Assembly: GCA_009840525.1 (NCBI GenBank)
Contig: VXNP01000100.1
Location: 1-50,097 of the forward strand
Length of the DNA: 50,097 bases
From: Gammaproteobacteria bacterium
GTDB lineage: Bacteria > Gemmatimonadota > Gemmatimonadetes > Longimicrobiales > Gaopeijiaceae
Reading direction: 5' to 3'
In this document: positions 7,771 through 16,260 of the stretch, piece by piece
How the letters are laid out: each line of letters opens with the position of its first letter
How positions within the stretch are numbered: the first letter of the stretch is position 1
Position numbers and translations under genes: made by a program
The notes under the pieces: model-generated
What the model was told of the DNA's origin: nothing
Databases searched by the model: none
The model's input: the letters and a program-made list of their open reading frames with translations, nothing else

Positions 7771-9524
7771 CCTGCGCGCCTCTTCACGTTCAAGAGCCAT
7801 GTCGCGCGGATGTGGTCGGCGTTCCAGTCGTCCGGTTCGGTAGCCGACTCTGCCGCGTTCAAGGGCGGGGCGGGGCCGGTCGGAAAGTGCTTTTCATGGA
7901 GTTCTCTGTTCACGCTGCCTTCGAGGCACCATATGAAATCGGTCACATCGTCGCGCTCATCGGGCCCGCCAACCTCATCAAGCTGCACCGTGCAGCTCGC
8001 GAACACGTCCGCGATATAGCTCGCGTCGTAGGAGGTCGAGTCGGTCTTCTCGGTCTCATCGTACTCGTCGATGAGGTCGAGGATCAGTGAGCCCACGAAC
8101 CCCTCGATCTCGGCCCGCTCGTAGGGGGGATCCTCGTCTGGGTGGTCGTATCCGTCCGGCAGGTCGAGCGTCCGGGAGTCTTCAGGATCGTAGTAGTAGC
8201 CCGCGTAGTCCGCGACCCCCTCCAGGAACGCGCAGGTGTAGGAGGACACGTACCAAACGTCGTGCTCCCCGCAGCTGTCGGCGGTCCAGAGGCCACCGAG
8301 CTCGGTCTCGTGCAGCGCGTGGAAGAACTCGTGCGCGGAAGTCCAGGGTTTGTCGTAGGTGATACCGAACTCGATCTTGTCGCCGAGCCACACCGGCAGG
8401 TAGCGCGAGCCTTGTTCCTTCGCCACACGGTCCCGATCTGTTTGCCAGCGCATCACATCTCGATCCCTGCCGAAATGCTCCTCCAGGAGCGGGACCGCCT
8501 CCTTGAGAAACGTCCACGGCAGGTAGTCGAGGCGCGGGCCGGGAGCCTCGATCGTGTCGCCGCAGTCGGCCGAACCCGCCTGCCAGTGTCCGACGAAACC
8601 GCTGCCGCCAACGTCCTCGTTCGACGGAAGCGTCACATGGCCCGCCCAGTACTCGCCGCTGGCCGGGCAGGTGAACGCCACGACACCGCTCTCGCCGACG
8701 GTGTGGCCCTCGGTCTTCGGCGGCCAGTCCTCATCCTCGCCTTCTTCGAGTATGGTGTTGGCGTAGGCGTAGGAATCGACCGCCGGCATCCGTTCCTCGT
8801 CTTCGAGGTAGGAGACGAACACGTACACCGGGTCCTCTTCCCCATCGGCCCCTACATCACGAGACGCAGCCGACTGGCCGGGGCTCCCGCCGCCGCGCAG
8901 CCGGAACGGGCCGGGCTGAGGCGCGATCTCGTCAGGGAACAGCGACTCGTCGAATCCGTTCGTGAGGACTCCGCCCCCACCGATGATGTACATCCACCGC
9001 TGCTGGTGGACCTCATCAATCAGGTTGCCGGAGCCCTTCGAGCCCTCCGGACCGTTCGCGCGGACATCCACGGCGATGTGGTAGTAGCCCTTCTCGACGC
9101 CATCAAGGTCGAGGACCTCCTTCCAATGGTCGCCCTCCTCCATCGCGGGCAGCGTCCACCGTGCGGCCGCCGGGATCTTCTTGCCGGCCGGGTAATACGG
9201 CTGCTTGTCCGACCCGGCGTAGTCCATCGCCGCGAAGGTCGGCAGCAGGACGACGACCTCGCCGCCGACGATCTTGCCGTTCGCCTCGCCCTCGACGCGG
9301 ATCGTGATGGACGAGTCCGGCTCCAGGTCGCCATCAACGGTGACCTGCACCCCGAGCCGGGGGCTTTCGCTGCTGATGATGGGCGAGGTCGCCCGGTCTT
9401 CGCGCCCGGTAGCCACTCTAAGCCCAGCCCCGGTCCGGCGGCCCCCTACCGCCTCGGCGGGACGGCCATGACCGCGGCGGCCTTCCGGGCGATCTCGGAA
9501 GCGACCCAACGGCCGACGACGCAC
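7767..9524 (-). CDS. HExxH metallopeptidase-like protein (N-terminus uncertain)
   Basis: Up to 585 residues. A zinc-binding motif HEFFH lies at 398-402, with E435 in FLEGVADY 33 residues after its second histidine, the arrangement of gluzincin-type peptidases. Several cysteines flank the motif (C418, C431), in keeping with an exported protein. Residues 55-180 resemble a beta-sandwich domain, and 225-300 are acidic. No signal peptide is visible. The annotated start is a GTG at 9524, and the first 46 residues are arginine-rich and not convincing; another GTG at 9416 is possible. A frameshift near 9450 that hides the real N-terminus is also possible. Its stop overlaps the lipoprotein start. The family is not recognised, and the peptidase role is inferred from motifs only. 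Confidence 0.72.
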   Translation of the reverse strand: MRRRPLGRFRDRPEGRRGHGRPAEAVGGRRTGAGLRVATGREDRATSPIISSESPRLGVQVTVDGDLEPDSSITIRVEGEANGKIVGGEVVVLLPTFAAMDYAGSDKQPYYPAGKKIPAAARWTLPAMEEGDHWKEVLDLDGVEKGYYHIAVDVRANGPEGSKGSGNLIDEVHQQRWMYIIGGGGVLTNGFDESLFPDEIAPQPGPFRLRGGGSPGQSAASRDVGADGEEDPVYVFVSYLEDEERMPAVDSYAYANTILEEGEDEDWPPKTEGHTVGESGVVAFTCPASGEYWAGHVTLPSNEDVGGSGFVGHWQAGSADCGDTIEAPGPRLDYLPWTFLKEAVPLLEEHFGRDRDVMRWQTDRDRVAKEQGSRYLPVWLGDKIEFGITYDKPWTSAHEFFHALHETELGGLWTADSCGEHDVWYVSSYTCAFLEGVADYAGYYYDPEDSRTLDLPDGYDHPDEDPPYERAEIEGFVGSLILDLIDEYDETEKTDSTSYDASYIADVFASCTVQLDEVGGPDERDDVTDFIWCLEGSVNRELHEKHFPTGPAPPLNAAESATEPDDWNADHIRATWLLNVKRRAG

Positions 9525-9683
9525 TTCGTGGCGGTCAAGACGGAAGCGCAGCAGGCGTTGAGGGCAACGGCACCGGCCATCGGCTCGATGTCGCTGGCCT
9601 GCATCCCGGGGTCCGCTGGCGGACGCGACCTTCGATGTGCAGCTTGCCAGATACCTGTGTCACCTTCACAAAGGAAGGACCTG

Positions 9684-11546
9684 ATGGGTCGCTTTTCGAT
9701 CCCGACGATCACGCTTCTCGCCGCAGCTGCCCTCCTCCTGCCGCCGGGCGCTGCGGCCCAGGACAGGGGGCTGGCGCGGCACCTCGACCGGGCGGCGCAC
9801 CGGCCCGCGGTGCCCGGACCGAACGGCCTGGTGACGGCCGGACATCCGCTGGCCTCCATGTCGGGTCTGCGCATGCTCATGGCCGGGGGCAACGCCGCCG
9901 ATGCCGCCGTCGCGACCCTCGCCACGCTGAACGTGGTGCGGCCCCAGATGTCGGGGATGGCCGGGAACGGGTTCCTGACCGTCTACGACCGCGTTTCCGA
10001 CCGGGTGTACTCGCTCGGAGCGACCGGCGCCGCACCCCTGGCCATCGATCCCTCGAGCCGCACGGCCGACGAGTTGAACAAGGGAATCCACGCGGGCGTC
10101 GTTCCGGGCCTGTTCGGGGGATGGATCGCGCTTCTGGATCGCTTCGGCACCATGAGCCTGGCCCAGGTGCTGGCGCCCGCCATCGACTACGCCGAGAACG
10201 GGCATCCCATCGAGCCATCGGTGGTGGCGTCGATCGAGTCGCACAAGGAGCTGTTCGAGAGCTTCCCGTCGAGCCGGCGGATGTTCCTGCCGCTCGGCAG
10301 GGTGCCGGAGCCGGGCGAGAACTTCCGCATGTCCGACCTGGCGAACACGCTGCGGCAGGTCGTCGAGGCTGAACAGGTGGCGCTGGCGGCCGGCAAGTCG
10401 CGTTCCGACGCACTCCAGGCCGCCTTCGACCGCTTCTACCGGGGCGACATCGCCGAGGAAATGGCGCGCTTCTACAGCGAGAACGGCGGCGACTTCACAA
10501 TGGAGGACTTCGCGCGCTACGAACCCATCTGGGCGGAACCGGTGCACACCACCTACAGGGGCTACGACGTGTACACCAGTCCGCCAACGTCTCGGGGCGG
10601 TCTCGAGGTGACGATGCAGTTGAATCTCGTCGAGGGCTTCGACCTCAGGGCACTCGGCCCCGGAAGCGCCGAGACCATCCATCTGCTGGCGGAGGCGATC
10701 AAGGTCGCCAAGGCGGACATCTACGCCTACGTGGCCGATCCGGCTCTGGTCGACGTGCCCGTCGACGAAATGCTCTCGAAGGACTACGCGTCGGCGCGCC
10801 GGTCCCTCATCGATCCTTCGCAGGTGATGGCGTACCCGGCGGCAGGCAATCCCGCGCGCGTCGAGGTGTTCCAGCCGGGCGGGCGCGCAGCGGGCACAGG
10901 GGTGGCGGGCGCGGGGTTGGCAGAGCGCTCACGTGGCCACTTTGCCGAGCAGTCGTACGAGGGCAGCACGACCAGCTTCTCCATCGCGGACCGGTTCGGC
11001 AACGTCATCGCGGCCACGCCCACACACGGCGGAGGCTTCGGCACGGGAGTGGTCGTCGGCAACACCGGTCTCACCTTCAACAACGGCACCCGCATCGGTT
11101 CGACATCGCCCTACCCCGACAACGTGAACTACGTCAGAGGCGGGCAGATTCCGATCCTCAACAACTCGCCCATCATCGTGCTCCGGGACGGGCGCTTCCA
11201 TGCGGCTTTGGGAACGCCGGGCGGCGAGACGATCGGCCAGACCCAGTTTCAGGTGCTGGTGAACCTGCTCGACTTCGGGATGCCGATCCAGGAGGCCATC
11301 GCGGCGCCCCGCTTCGCGCTCGCCGGAGAGCCGAACTTCTACCGGCCGGGAGCGGAGATTCACTTCCGCCTGGAGGACCGACTGCCCGGCGACGTGGTCC
11401 ACGCGCTCGAGGGGCTGGGGTACGCCGTGGAGCTGGCGCCGGGATACGCCTTCGGCAGCATTCAGGGAATCACGCTGGATGCCCGGATGGGGACGCTCAT
11501 GGCGGGAGCGGATCCCCGGCGGGTGGCCTACGCGGTGGGCTGGTAG
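9684..11546 (+). CDS. ggt: Gamma-glutamyltransferase
   Basis: An exported Ntn-hydrolase of 620 residues that cleaves the gamma-glutamyl bond of glutathione and related compounds and self-processes into two subunits. It begins with a signal peptide (hydrophobic 7-22, ending GAAAQ). The large-subunit signature GGNAADAAVATLATLN and the small-subunit start GSTTSFSIAD are present. T429 is the expected nucleophile and cleavage point, and the glycine-rich segment PTHGGGFGTG follows. AAGGAAGGA lies 4 bases before the ATG at 9684. The frame is open much further upstream, but only as an antisense shadow of the metallopeptidase gene. It converges on sucA with 10 bases between the stops. Released glutamate could feed glutamate dehydrogenase and SucA in this window (inference). 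Confidence 0.93.
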   Translation: MGRFSIPTITLLAAAALLLPPGAAAQDRGLARHLDRAAHRPAVPGPNGLVTAGHPLASMSGLRMLMAGGNAADAAVATLATLNVVRPQMSGMAGNGFLTVYDRVSDRVYSLGATGAAPLAIDPSSRTADELNKGIHAGVVPGLFGGWIALLDRFGTMSLAQVLAPAIDYAENGHPIEPSVVASIESHKELFESFPSSRRMFLPLGRVPEPGENFRMSDLANTLRQVVEAEQVALAAGKSRSDALQAAFDRFYRGDIAEEMARFYSENGGDFTMEDFARYEPIWAEPVHTTYRGYDVYTSPPTSRGGLEVTMQLNLVEGFDLRALGPGSAETIHLLAEAIKVAKADIYAYVADPALVDVPVDEMLSKDYASARRSLIDPSQVMAYPAAGNPARVEVFQPGGRAAGTGVAGAGLAERSRGHFAEQSYEGSTTSFSIADRFGNVIAATPTHGGGFGTGVVVGNTGLTFNNGTRIGSTSPYPDNVNYVRGGQIPILNNSPIIVLRDGRFHAALGTPGGETIGQTQFQVLVNLLDFGMPIQEAIAAPRFALAGEPNFYRPGAEIHFRLEDRLPGDVVHALEGLGYAVELAPGYAFGSIQGITLDARMGTLMAGADPRRVAYAVGW

Positions 11547-11556
11547 GGCAGCCCCC

Positions 11557-14499
11557 CTACTCCGCGAACGCCTCCCGGATGATGCGCCGCTGGCCCTTCA
11601 TGTGGTCGGACAACTTGCCCTCGGCCGGGCTGGACCACTCCGGACGCGAAGCCTGACGTAACGTCAGGGTTTCGGGCATCAGAGCCCGCAGGAGGGGTGC
11701 GACATGGGGGCGCGCCCCCATGTTGCGGGGTTCCTCCTGTACCCACACGACCTCCCTCAGGGCCGGCAGGCCCGCCAGCAACTCCGCGATCTCGCGCCGC
11801 GGGAACGGATAGAGCTGCTCGACCCTGGCCAGCATCGCATCCTTCGCGTTGGCGCGCTCTTCGCTCGCAAGCAGATCGTAGTAGACCTTGCCGCTGCAGA
11901 GGATGAGCCGGGTCGCGAATCCGCGGGCTTCGTCCCCCACGTCTTCGGCCAGCACCGGACGGAAGCCTCCGTCGGCGAGTTCCGAGGCCTGCGAGCGGGC
12001 CAGCTTGTGGCGCAGGAGGCTCTTCGGGGTCAGGACCACGAGCGGACGCTCGGGGGTGTGCGCCTGGTTGCGCAGCAGGTGGAAATACTGGGCGGAGGTG
12101 GTGGGGTTGGCGATCCGCATGTTGCCTGCCGCGCACATCTGGAGGAAGCGCTCCAGGCGGGCGCTCGAGTGCTCCGGGCCCCGCCCTTCGTAGCCGTGCG
12201 GCAGGAGCATCACGAGGCGCGAAAGCTGTCCCCATTTGGCCTGCCCCGACACCACGAACTGGTCGATGATGGGCTGGGCCACGTTGGCGAAGTCGCCGAA
12301 CTGGGCCTCCCAGATGACCAGATCGCGGTCGGCGCCCACGCTGTAGCCGTACTCGAAGCCCAGCACCGCGGTCTCCGACAGCGGCGAGTTGTGGATCTCG
12401 AAGCGGGCGCCGTCCATGGCAGCCAGCGGCGCGTGTAAGGAGTCGGTCCCGGCGTCATGGAAGACGAGGTGGCGATGGCTGAAGGTGCCGCGCTGCGCGT
12501 CCTGCCCGCTGAAGCGGATGGGAATCCCCTCCCTGAGCAGGGAACCCAGGGCAAGCACCTCGGCGTGGGCCCAGTCGAGCGACGATCCACTGGTGAAGCC
12601 GCTCCGGCTCCTGTCCAGTTGCCGGCGCAGCTTGAGGTTGACGGAGAAGTCCTCCGGGACCGCCATCGAGGCGGCGTTGATCTCCGCGAGCGTCGCAAAC
12701 GGGACGGCGGTCGGGCGGGCATCCCCGTCCCACGCTTCCGTCGGATCCCCGTCGTCTTCCCCCACGACATCGCCGTCCGGGCCGGCCGTACCTTCCGCGG
12801 CGGATTCCCCGTGAGGATCGACCGCGTCCTCCGCGGACGGTTCGGGTGAACCCGTCCCCGCCTTCCCGGCGTCACCGGAGGGCTTCGCCGCGCTGGCCGC
12901 CACCAGCGCCTGCCGCAGGCGATCGGTGGTGCCGCTGCGGGCCGCCGCGACCTCGTCCGCGGTCACGATCCCGGCTTTCGCCAGCGCCTCGGCGTACAGA
13001 GTGAACACGGTGGGGTGCGCCCGGATGCGCTGGTACAGGCGCGGCTGGGTGTAGGCCGGGTCGTCCCCCTCGTTGTGCCCGTGGCGCCGGTACCCGATCA
13101 GGTCCACCACGATGTCGTCGTGGAATTCCGCGCGGTACGCCATCGCTAGGCGCATCGCGGTGAGGCAGGCGGGAGGATCGTCGGCGTTCACGCGCAGGAC
13201 GGGGATGTCGTAGCCCTTGGCCAGATCGGAAGCGTAGCGGGTGGAGCGGCCCTGTTCCGGGTCGGTGGTGAAGCCGATCTGGTTGTTGACGATCAGGTGG
13301 ACCACCCCGCCCGTCGCGTATCCCGCCAGCCGGGCCAGGTTGAGCGATTCCGCCACCACGCCCTCGGCCGCGAAGGCGGCGTCGCCGTGGATGAGGAGGG
13401 GCACGACCGCGGCCGTGTCCTGTGCGTCATCCTGCCGGGGACCCGCGAACTGCCGGGCCCGGGCCAGCCCTGCCACCACCGGGTTGACGAACTCCAGGTG
13501 GCTCGGGTTGGGGAGCAGCGTGACCCGCACCGTGCTTCCGTCGCGCAGGACGTGGTCGCGGGTGGCGCCGTGATGATACTTGACGTCGCCGATCCCGCTC
13601 TCGTCGTCGGGGAGGGTGAGGATGCCGTCCGGGGCCGGGGCCGCGCCCTCGAACTGGCGCAGGATCTCGTCGTAGCCGACGCCCACGCTGTGCGCGAGCA
13701 TGTTGAGCCGGCCACGGTGGGCCATCCCCATGACGACTTCCCGGCATCCCCGCGCCGCCGCCACCTCGAGGACGAGGTCCACCATGGGCACGAGCATGTC
13801 GTTGCCCTCGAGGGAGAACCGCACCTGCCCCGGATAGACCCGGTGCAGGAACTGTTCGAGGCCTTCCACGCGGGCCAGGCGGGTCAGCAGCTCCACCTGC
13901 TCCTCGCGGGTCAGCGGCTGCGCGTGGGCGCCCGACTCCACCTGGTTCCAGAGCCAGCGCACCCGCTCCGGCGACTCCAGGTGCTCGAACTGGTATCCGA
14001 TGGACCCGCAGTACGCGCGCTCCAGCCGCTTCAGGTAGTCCGGTACCCGTTCGTCGCCATCGTCGCCGAAGACGGTGGATGCGGGGAGCGCCTCCAACTG
14101 CTCCATGCTGGTGCCGAAGAAGGAGGGATCGAGCTGCGGGTGCCCCGGGGGATCGCTCCCCAGCGGATCGATGCGGGCCAACTGGTGCCCGTGGTCGCGG
14201 AAGGCCTGCACGAGTGACGTGGCGCGGGCGACGAGGTGGAGGAGTTCCTGCATCGCGCGCAGGGTGGCACTGCGCTGCGGGGCGGGCGCGGGTGTCGGTG
14301 CCGGGCGAGCCGGTGCGGGGCGGGCCGGCTCGGGCGCAGCGGTTGGCGCCAGGCCCCGCGCCGCCGCCTCCTTCGCGAAAACCGAGCCCCAATGGGCGGA
14401 CACCGAGTCGGGGTCGGCCAGATAACGTTGGAACAGCTCCTCGACGTATCCGGCGTTCGGTCCACTGAATAGTTCGGACGAGGGCATGGGTTGCGACAT
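11557..14499 (-). CDS. sucA: 2-oxoglutarate dehydrogenase E1 component
   Basis: This thiamine-diphosphate decarboxylase of the TCA-cycle 2-oxoglutarate dehydrogenase complex has 980 residues. Visible features are the N-terminal E1 arm (ELFSGPNAGYVEELF), an Ala/Pro-rich linker at about 60-80, HRGRLNMLAH, the ThDP/Mg segment around GDAAFAAEGVV and NNQIGFTT, and the C-terminal transketolase half with EFGYS-like EYGYSV and HGYEGRGPEHSSAR. An acidic, Gly/Pro-rich insertion of about 65 residues (about 533-598) lies before the second half and is not usual for the family. The ATG at 14499 is chosen because the preceding open frame has no family match. sucB is not adjacent. Confidence 0.93.
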   Translation of the reverse strand: MSQPMPSSELFSGPNAGYVEELFQRYLADPDSVSAHWGSVFAKEAAARGLAPTAAPEPARPAPARPAPTPAPAPQRSATLRAMQELLHLVARATSLVQAFRDHGHQLARIDPLGSDPPGHPQLDPSFFGTSMEQLEALPASTVFGDDGDERVPDYLKRLERAYCGSIGYQFEHLESPERVRWLWNQVESGAHAQPLTREEQVELLTRLARVEGLEQFLHRVYPGQVRFSLEGNDMLVPMVDLVLEVAAARGCREVVMGMAHRGRLNMLAHSVGVGYDEILRQFEGAAPAPDGILTLPDDESGIGDVKYHHGATRDHVLRDGSTVRVTLLPNPSHLEFVNPVVAGLARARQFAGPRQDDAQDTAAVVPLLIHGDAAFAAEGVVAESLNLARLAGYATGGVVHLIVNNQIGFTTDPEQGRSTRYASDLAKGYDIPVLRVNADDPPACLTAMRLAMAYRAEFHDDIVVDLIGYRRHGHNEGDDPAYTQPRLYQRIRAHPTVFTLYAEALAKAGIVTADEVAAARSGTTDRLRQALVAASAAKPSGDAGKAGTGSPEPSAEDAVDPHGESAAEGTAGPDGDVVGEDDGDPTEAWDGDARPTAVPFATLAEINAASMAVPEDFSVNLKLRRQLDRSRSGFTSGSSLDWAHAEVLALGSLLREGIPIRFSGQDAQRGTFSHRHLVFHDAGTDSLHAPLAAMDGARFEIHNSPLSETAVLGFEYGYSVGADRDLVIWEAQFGDFANVAQPIIDQFVVSGQAKWGQLSRLVMLLPHGYEGRGPEHSSARLERFLQMCAAGNMRIANPTTSAQYFHLLRNQAHTPERPLVVLTPKSLLRHKLARSQASELADGGFRPVLAEDVGDEARGFATRLILCSGKVYYDLLASEERANAKDAMLARVEQLYPFPRREIAELLAGLPALREVVWVQEEPRNMGARPHVAPLLRALMPETLTLRQASRPEWSSPAEGKLSDHMKGQRRIIREAFAE

Positions 14500-14600
14500 C
14501 TTACCGTGCGGACAGCAGCGTTGGAGGGAGTGGAAGATAACCGGAACACCTTCCAAGTTGTACGGATCGCACGTCTCCCCCTCACTATCCCGGAGAGAGC

Positions 14601-15470
14601 TTGCCCCTCCCGCAGCCAGGCGCCCGCTCGGGCAGCGAACCCGTCCGCCGGGTGACCGAGACGACTCGGCATGGGCGGATTCCCCTGCGCGTGCACCCCG
14701 AGTGGGCCCGAGCCTTTCCGTGGGTCGTTCAGGGGACCACGGTGCGCGCCGGCGCCGACGCCGACTTCGGACTGTTCACGGGCGGGCCCGCGGGCGAGGT
14801 GATGAAGCGGTGGGAATCTCTGGCGGAGGACACGGGATGCGGCAGCATGGTGCACGCCCGCCAGGTCCACGGGCGCGCGGTCACCCTGCACGAGGCGACC
14901 CCGCCAGGTCTCATGCTGGCCCCGCCCTGCGACGGGCACGCCACGCGGCGGGCCGGCACGCTGCTCGCGGTCTCCGTGGCCGACTGCGTGCCCGTCTTCG
15001 TGGTCGCGCCCCGCGTCCGGGCCGTGATGCTGCTGCACGCGGGCTGGCGGGGGGTCGCGGGCGGCATCCTGGAAGCGGGCCTCGCGATGCTGGAACGGGA
15101 CTTCAGAACCCCTGCGCGTGAGGCCCACATACACATGGGACCAGCCATCTGCGGGCGCTGCTACGAGGTGGGCCGGGAAGTACACGAGGCGCTGGGGCTG
15201 CCGCGGCCGGCTTCTCCCGGCCAGCCGGTCGATCTGAGGCGCGTGCTGGTCGACCGCGCCCTCGCCGCCGGCGCCGATGCCGCACACCTGACGACCTCCT
15301 CGTTTTGCACCCGGTGCGCGGACGCGCCATTCTTCTCGCACAGAGGCGGGGACGCCGGGCGCCAGATCGCGGTGCTGGGCATCACTCCGGACGACTTCGG
15401 ATCCCCGGGAGGGGAATGGCTCGACGACCATCGCCGGGAGCGGGACCGGCAGCCCGTGGAAGACCGCTAG
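14601..15470 (+). CDS. pgeF: Peptidoglycan editing factor PgeF / YfiH-type laccase-domain protein
   Basis: A 289-residue member of the DUF152/YfiH family, described as removing mis-incorporated L-Ser from muropeptides and, in homologues, acting on purine nucleosides. The metal site residues are visible as H90 (RQVHG), C129 (VADCVPV) and H146 (LLHAGWRG). The family segment GPAICGRCYEVG follows. The start is TTG with GGAGAG a few bases upstream; the first 30 residues are variable, so a later start is possible. The stop shares one base with the GTG of the next gene, so pgeF heads a coupled group that includes the UGA-containing OsmC gene. Confidence 0.88.
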   Translation: MPLPQPGARSGSEPVRRVTETTRHGRIPLRVHPEWARAFPWVVQGTTVRAGADADFGLFTGGPAGEVMKRWESLAEDTGCGSMVHARQVHGRAVTLHEATPPGLMLAPPCDGHATRRAGTLLAVSVADCVPVFVVAPRVRAVMLLHAGWRGVAGGILEAGLAMLERDFRTPAREAHIHMGPAICGRCYEVGREVHEALGLPRPASPGQPVDLRRVLVDRALAAGADAAHLTTSSFCTRCADAPFFSHRGGDAGRQIAVLGITPDDFGSPGGEWLDDHRRERDRQPVEDR

Positions 15471-15757
15471 TGGACCGCTCCTTGCAGGACTTGCGCGCGG
15501 ACCCCTCGGTGGGACTCTGCTCGGTGTGCGCGCACAGCCGGGTGACGGGAAACCGGCGAGGCTCCATCTTCTGGCTCTGCCGGCTCTCGGCCGAGGATGC
15601 GCGCTTCCGGCGCTACCCGCGCCTCCCGGTGGCGCGCTGCTTGGGATTCGAGCACGCCGCGGCCGGACGGATGGACGAGGACCGCAAGGACCAGGAGCCA
15701 CAGGCTCCAGACAGCGCAGACCAGCAGCGAAACCGAACCGGGAGAACCGAAGAATGA
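15470..15757 (+). CDS. Small four-cysteine protein, conserved type, function unknown
   Basis: A 95-residue protein starting at a GTG that overlaps the pgeF stop (TAGTG) and ending in an ATGA overlap with the next gene. Its core is CSVC (C17, C20), then GSIFWLC (C37), then RFRRYPRLPVARC (C57). This spacing resembles a widespread family of small proteins with a treble-clef or zinc-ribbon-like fold, recalled from pattern only. The charged C-terminal 35 residues look disordered. The tight coupling on both sides and the conserved cysteines support a real gene. A metal-binding or redox role beside a thiol peroxidase-like protein is plausible but not shown. Confidence 0.75.
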   Translation: MDRSLQDLRADPSVGLCSVCAHSRVTGNRRGSIFWLCRLSAEDARFRRYPRLPVARCLGFEHAAAGRMDEDRKDQEPQAPDSADQQRNRTGRTEE

Positions 15758-16227
15758 GCGAACCCTTCTACGTGTCCAAAGTGGAATTCGAGAAAGTGGC
15801 CGGCGCGCGCAGGCGCGGCCGGCTTCCCGCCGGAGCCACGGTCGAACTCGGCGTCCACGGGCCGGTCAAGAGCCACTACCGGCTCGATGCCGAACCGGAT
15901 CAGCCGCTCGCCGTGGACTACGTCGTCGCCGCCGCGGGCGGGTGACTGCTCGGAACTCTCAACGGCGCACTGGAGGTGCGCGGGATCAGCCTCACCCCGG
16001 ACCAGATCAGCGCCCGGGCCGAAGGCTTCAACGAGATGGCGGGCAGGCTGCCGGTGCTCAAGCGCATTCACGTTCACTACCGGCTCTCGATCCCCGAGGG
16101 GTCGCGCGCGCCCACCGACCGGGCCCTCGCCAGCCATGTCGACAAGTGCCCCACGGCCGCAAGCCTGCGGGACGCCATCGACATCACCTGGAGCGCGGAC
16201 ATCGTCGAGCACGCCGCCGACGCGTGA
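15754..16227 (+). CDS. OsmC-family protein, probable selenoprotein (in-frame UGA at codon 64)
   Basis: The 157-residue reading frame has one internal TGA (15943-15945) and is otherwise continuous. The N-terminal 63 residues end in VDYVVAAAGG. After the TGA the frame resumes at once with LLGTLNGALEVRG, and the C-terminal half carries SHVDKCP with C132, the second conserved OsmC cysteine. In OsmC-family peroxidases the first catalytic cysteine occupies exactly the position of this UGA (AAxGGC). With the hairpin at 15965-15981, this points to selenocysteine at position 64 and a Sec/Cys pair reducing hydroperoxides in the cytoplasm. The start overlaps the previous stop. A conventional gene caller would split it into a 63-residue ORF and an 83-residue fragment beginning at 15976. 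The alternative is a nonsense-mutated pseudogene. Confidence 0.85.
15965..15981 (+). promoter_or_regulatory. Bacterial SECIS-like hairpin
   Basis: GCGCAC and GUGCGC form a perfect 6-bp stem with a 5-base loop UGGAG. The loop starts 25 bases after the UGA codon and has G as its second base. This fits the published bacterial SECIS pattern of a short stem, a small apical loop with G among the first two bases, and roughly 16-37 bases from UGA to loop. It lies inside the coding frame, as bacterial SECIS elements do. Confidence 0.75.
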
Positions 16228-16260
16228 ACTTCCCCGCCCCCGCATCACCTGAGGGATCCC

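Noticed and set aside
8142-9683. Upstream extension of the gamma-glutamyltransferase frame
   Set aside because: It is antisense to the metallopeptidase-like gene. The signal peptide and strong ribosome binding site fix the start at 9684.
15976-16227. Independent 83-residue gene after the OsmC TGA
   Set aside because: It is in frame with the upstream half and begins within the OsmC fold. Its apparent ATG... start is the GTG inside the SECIS-like stem, so it is not a separate gene.
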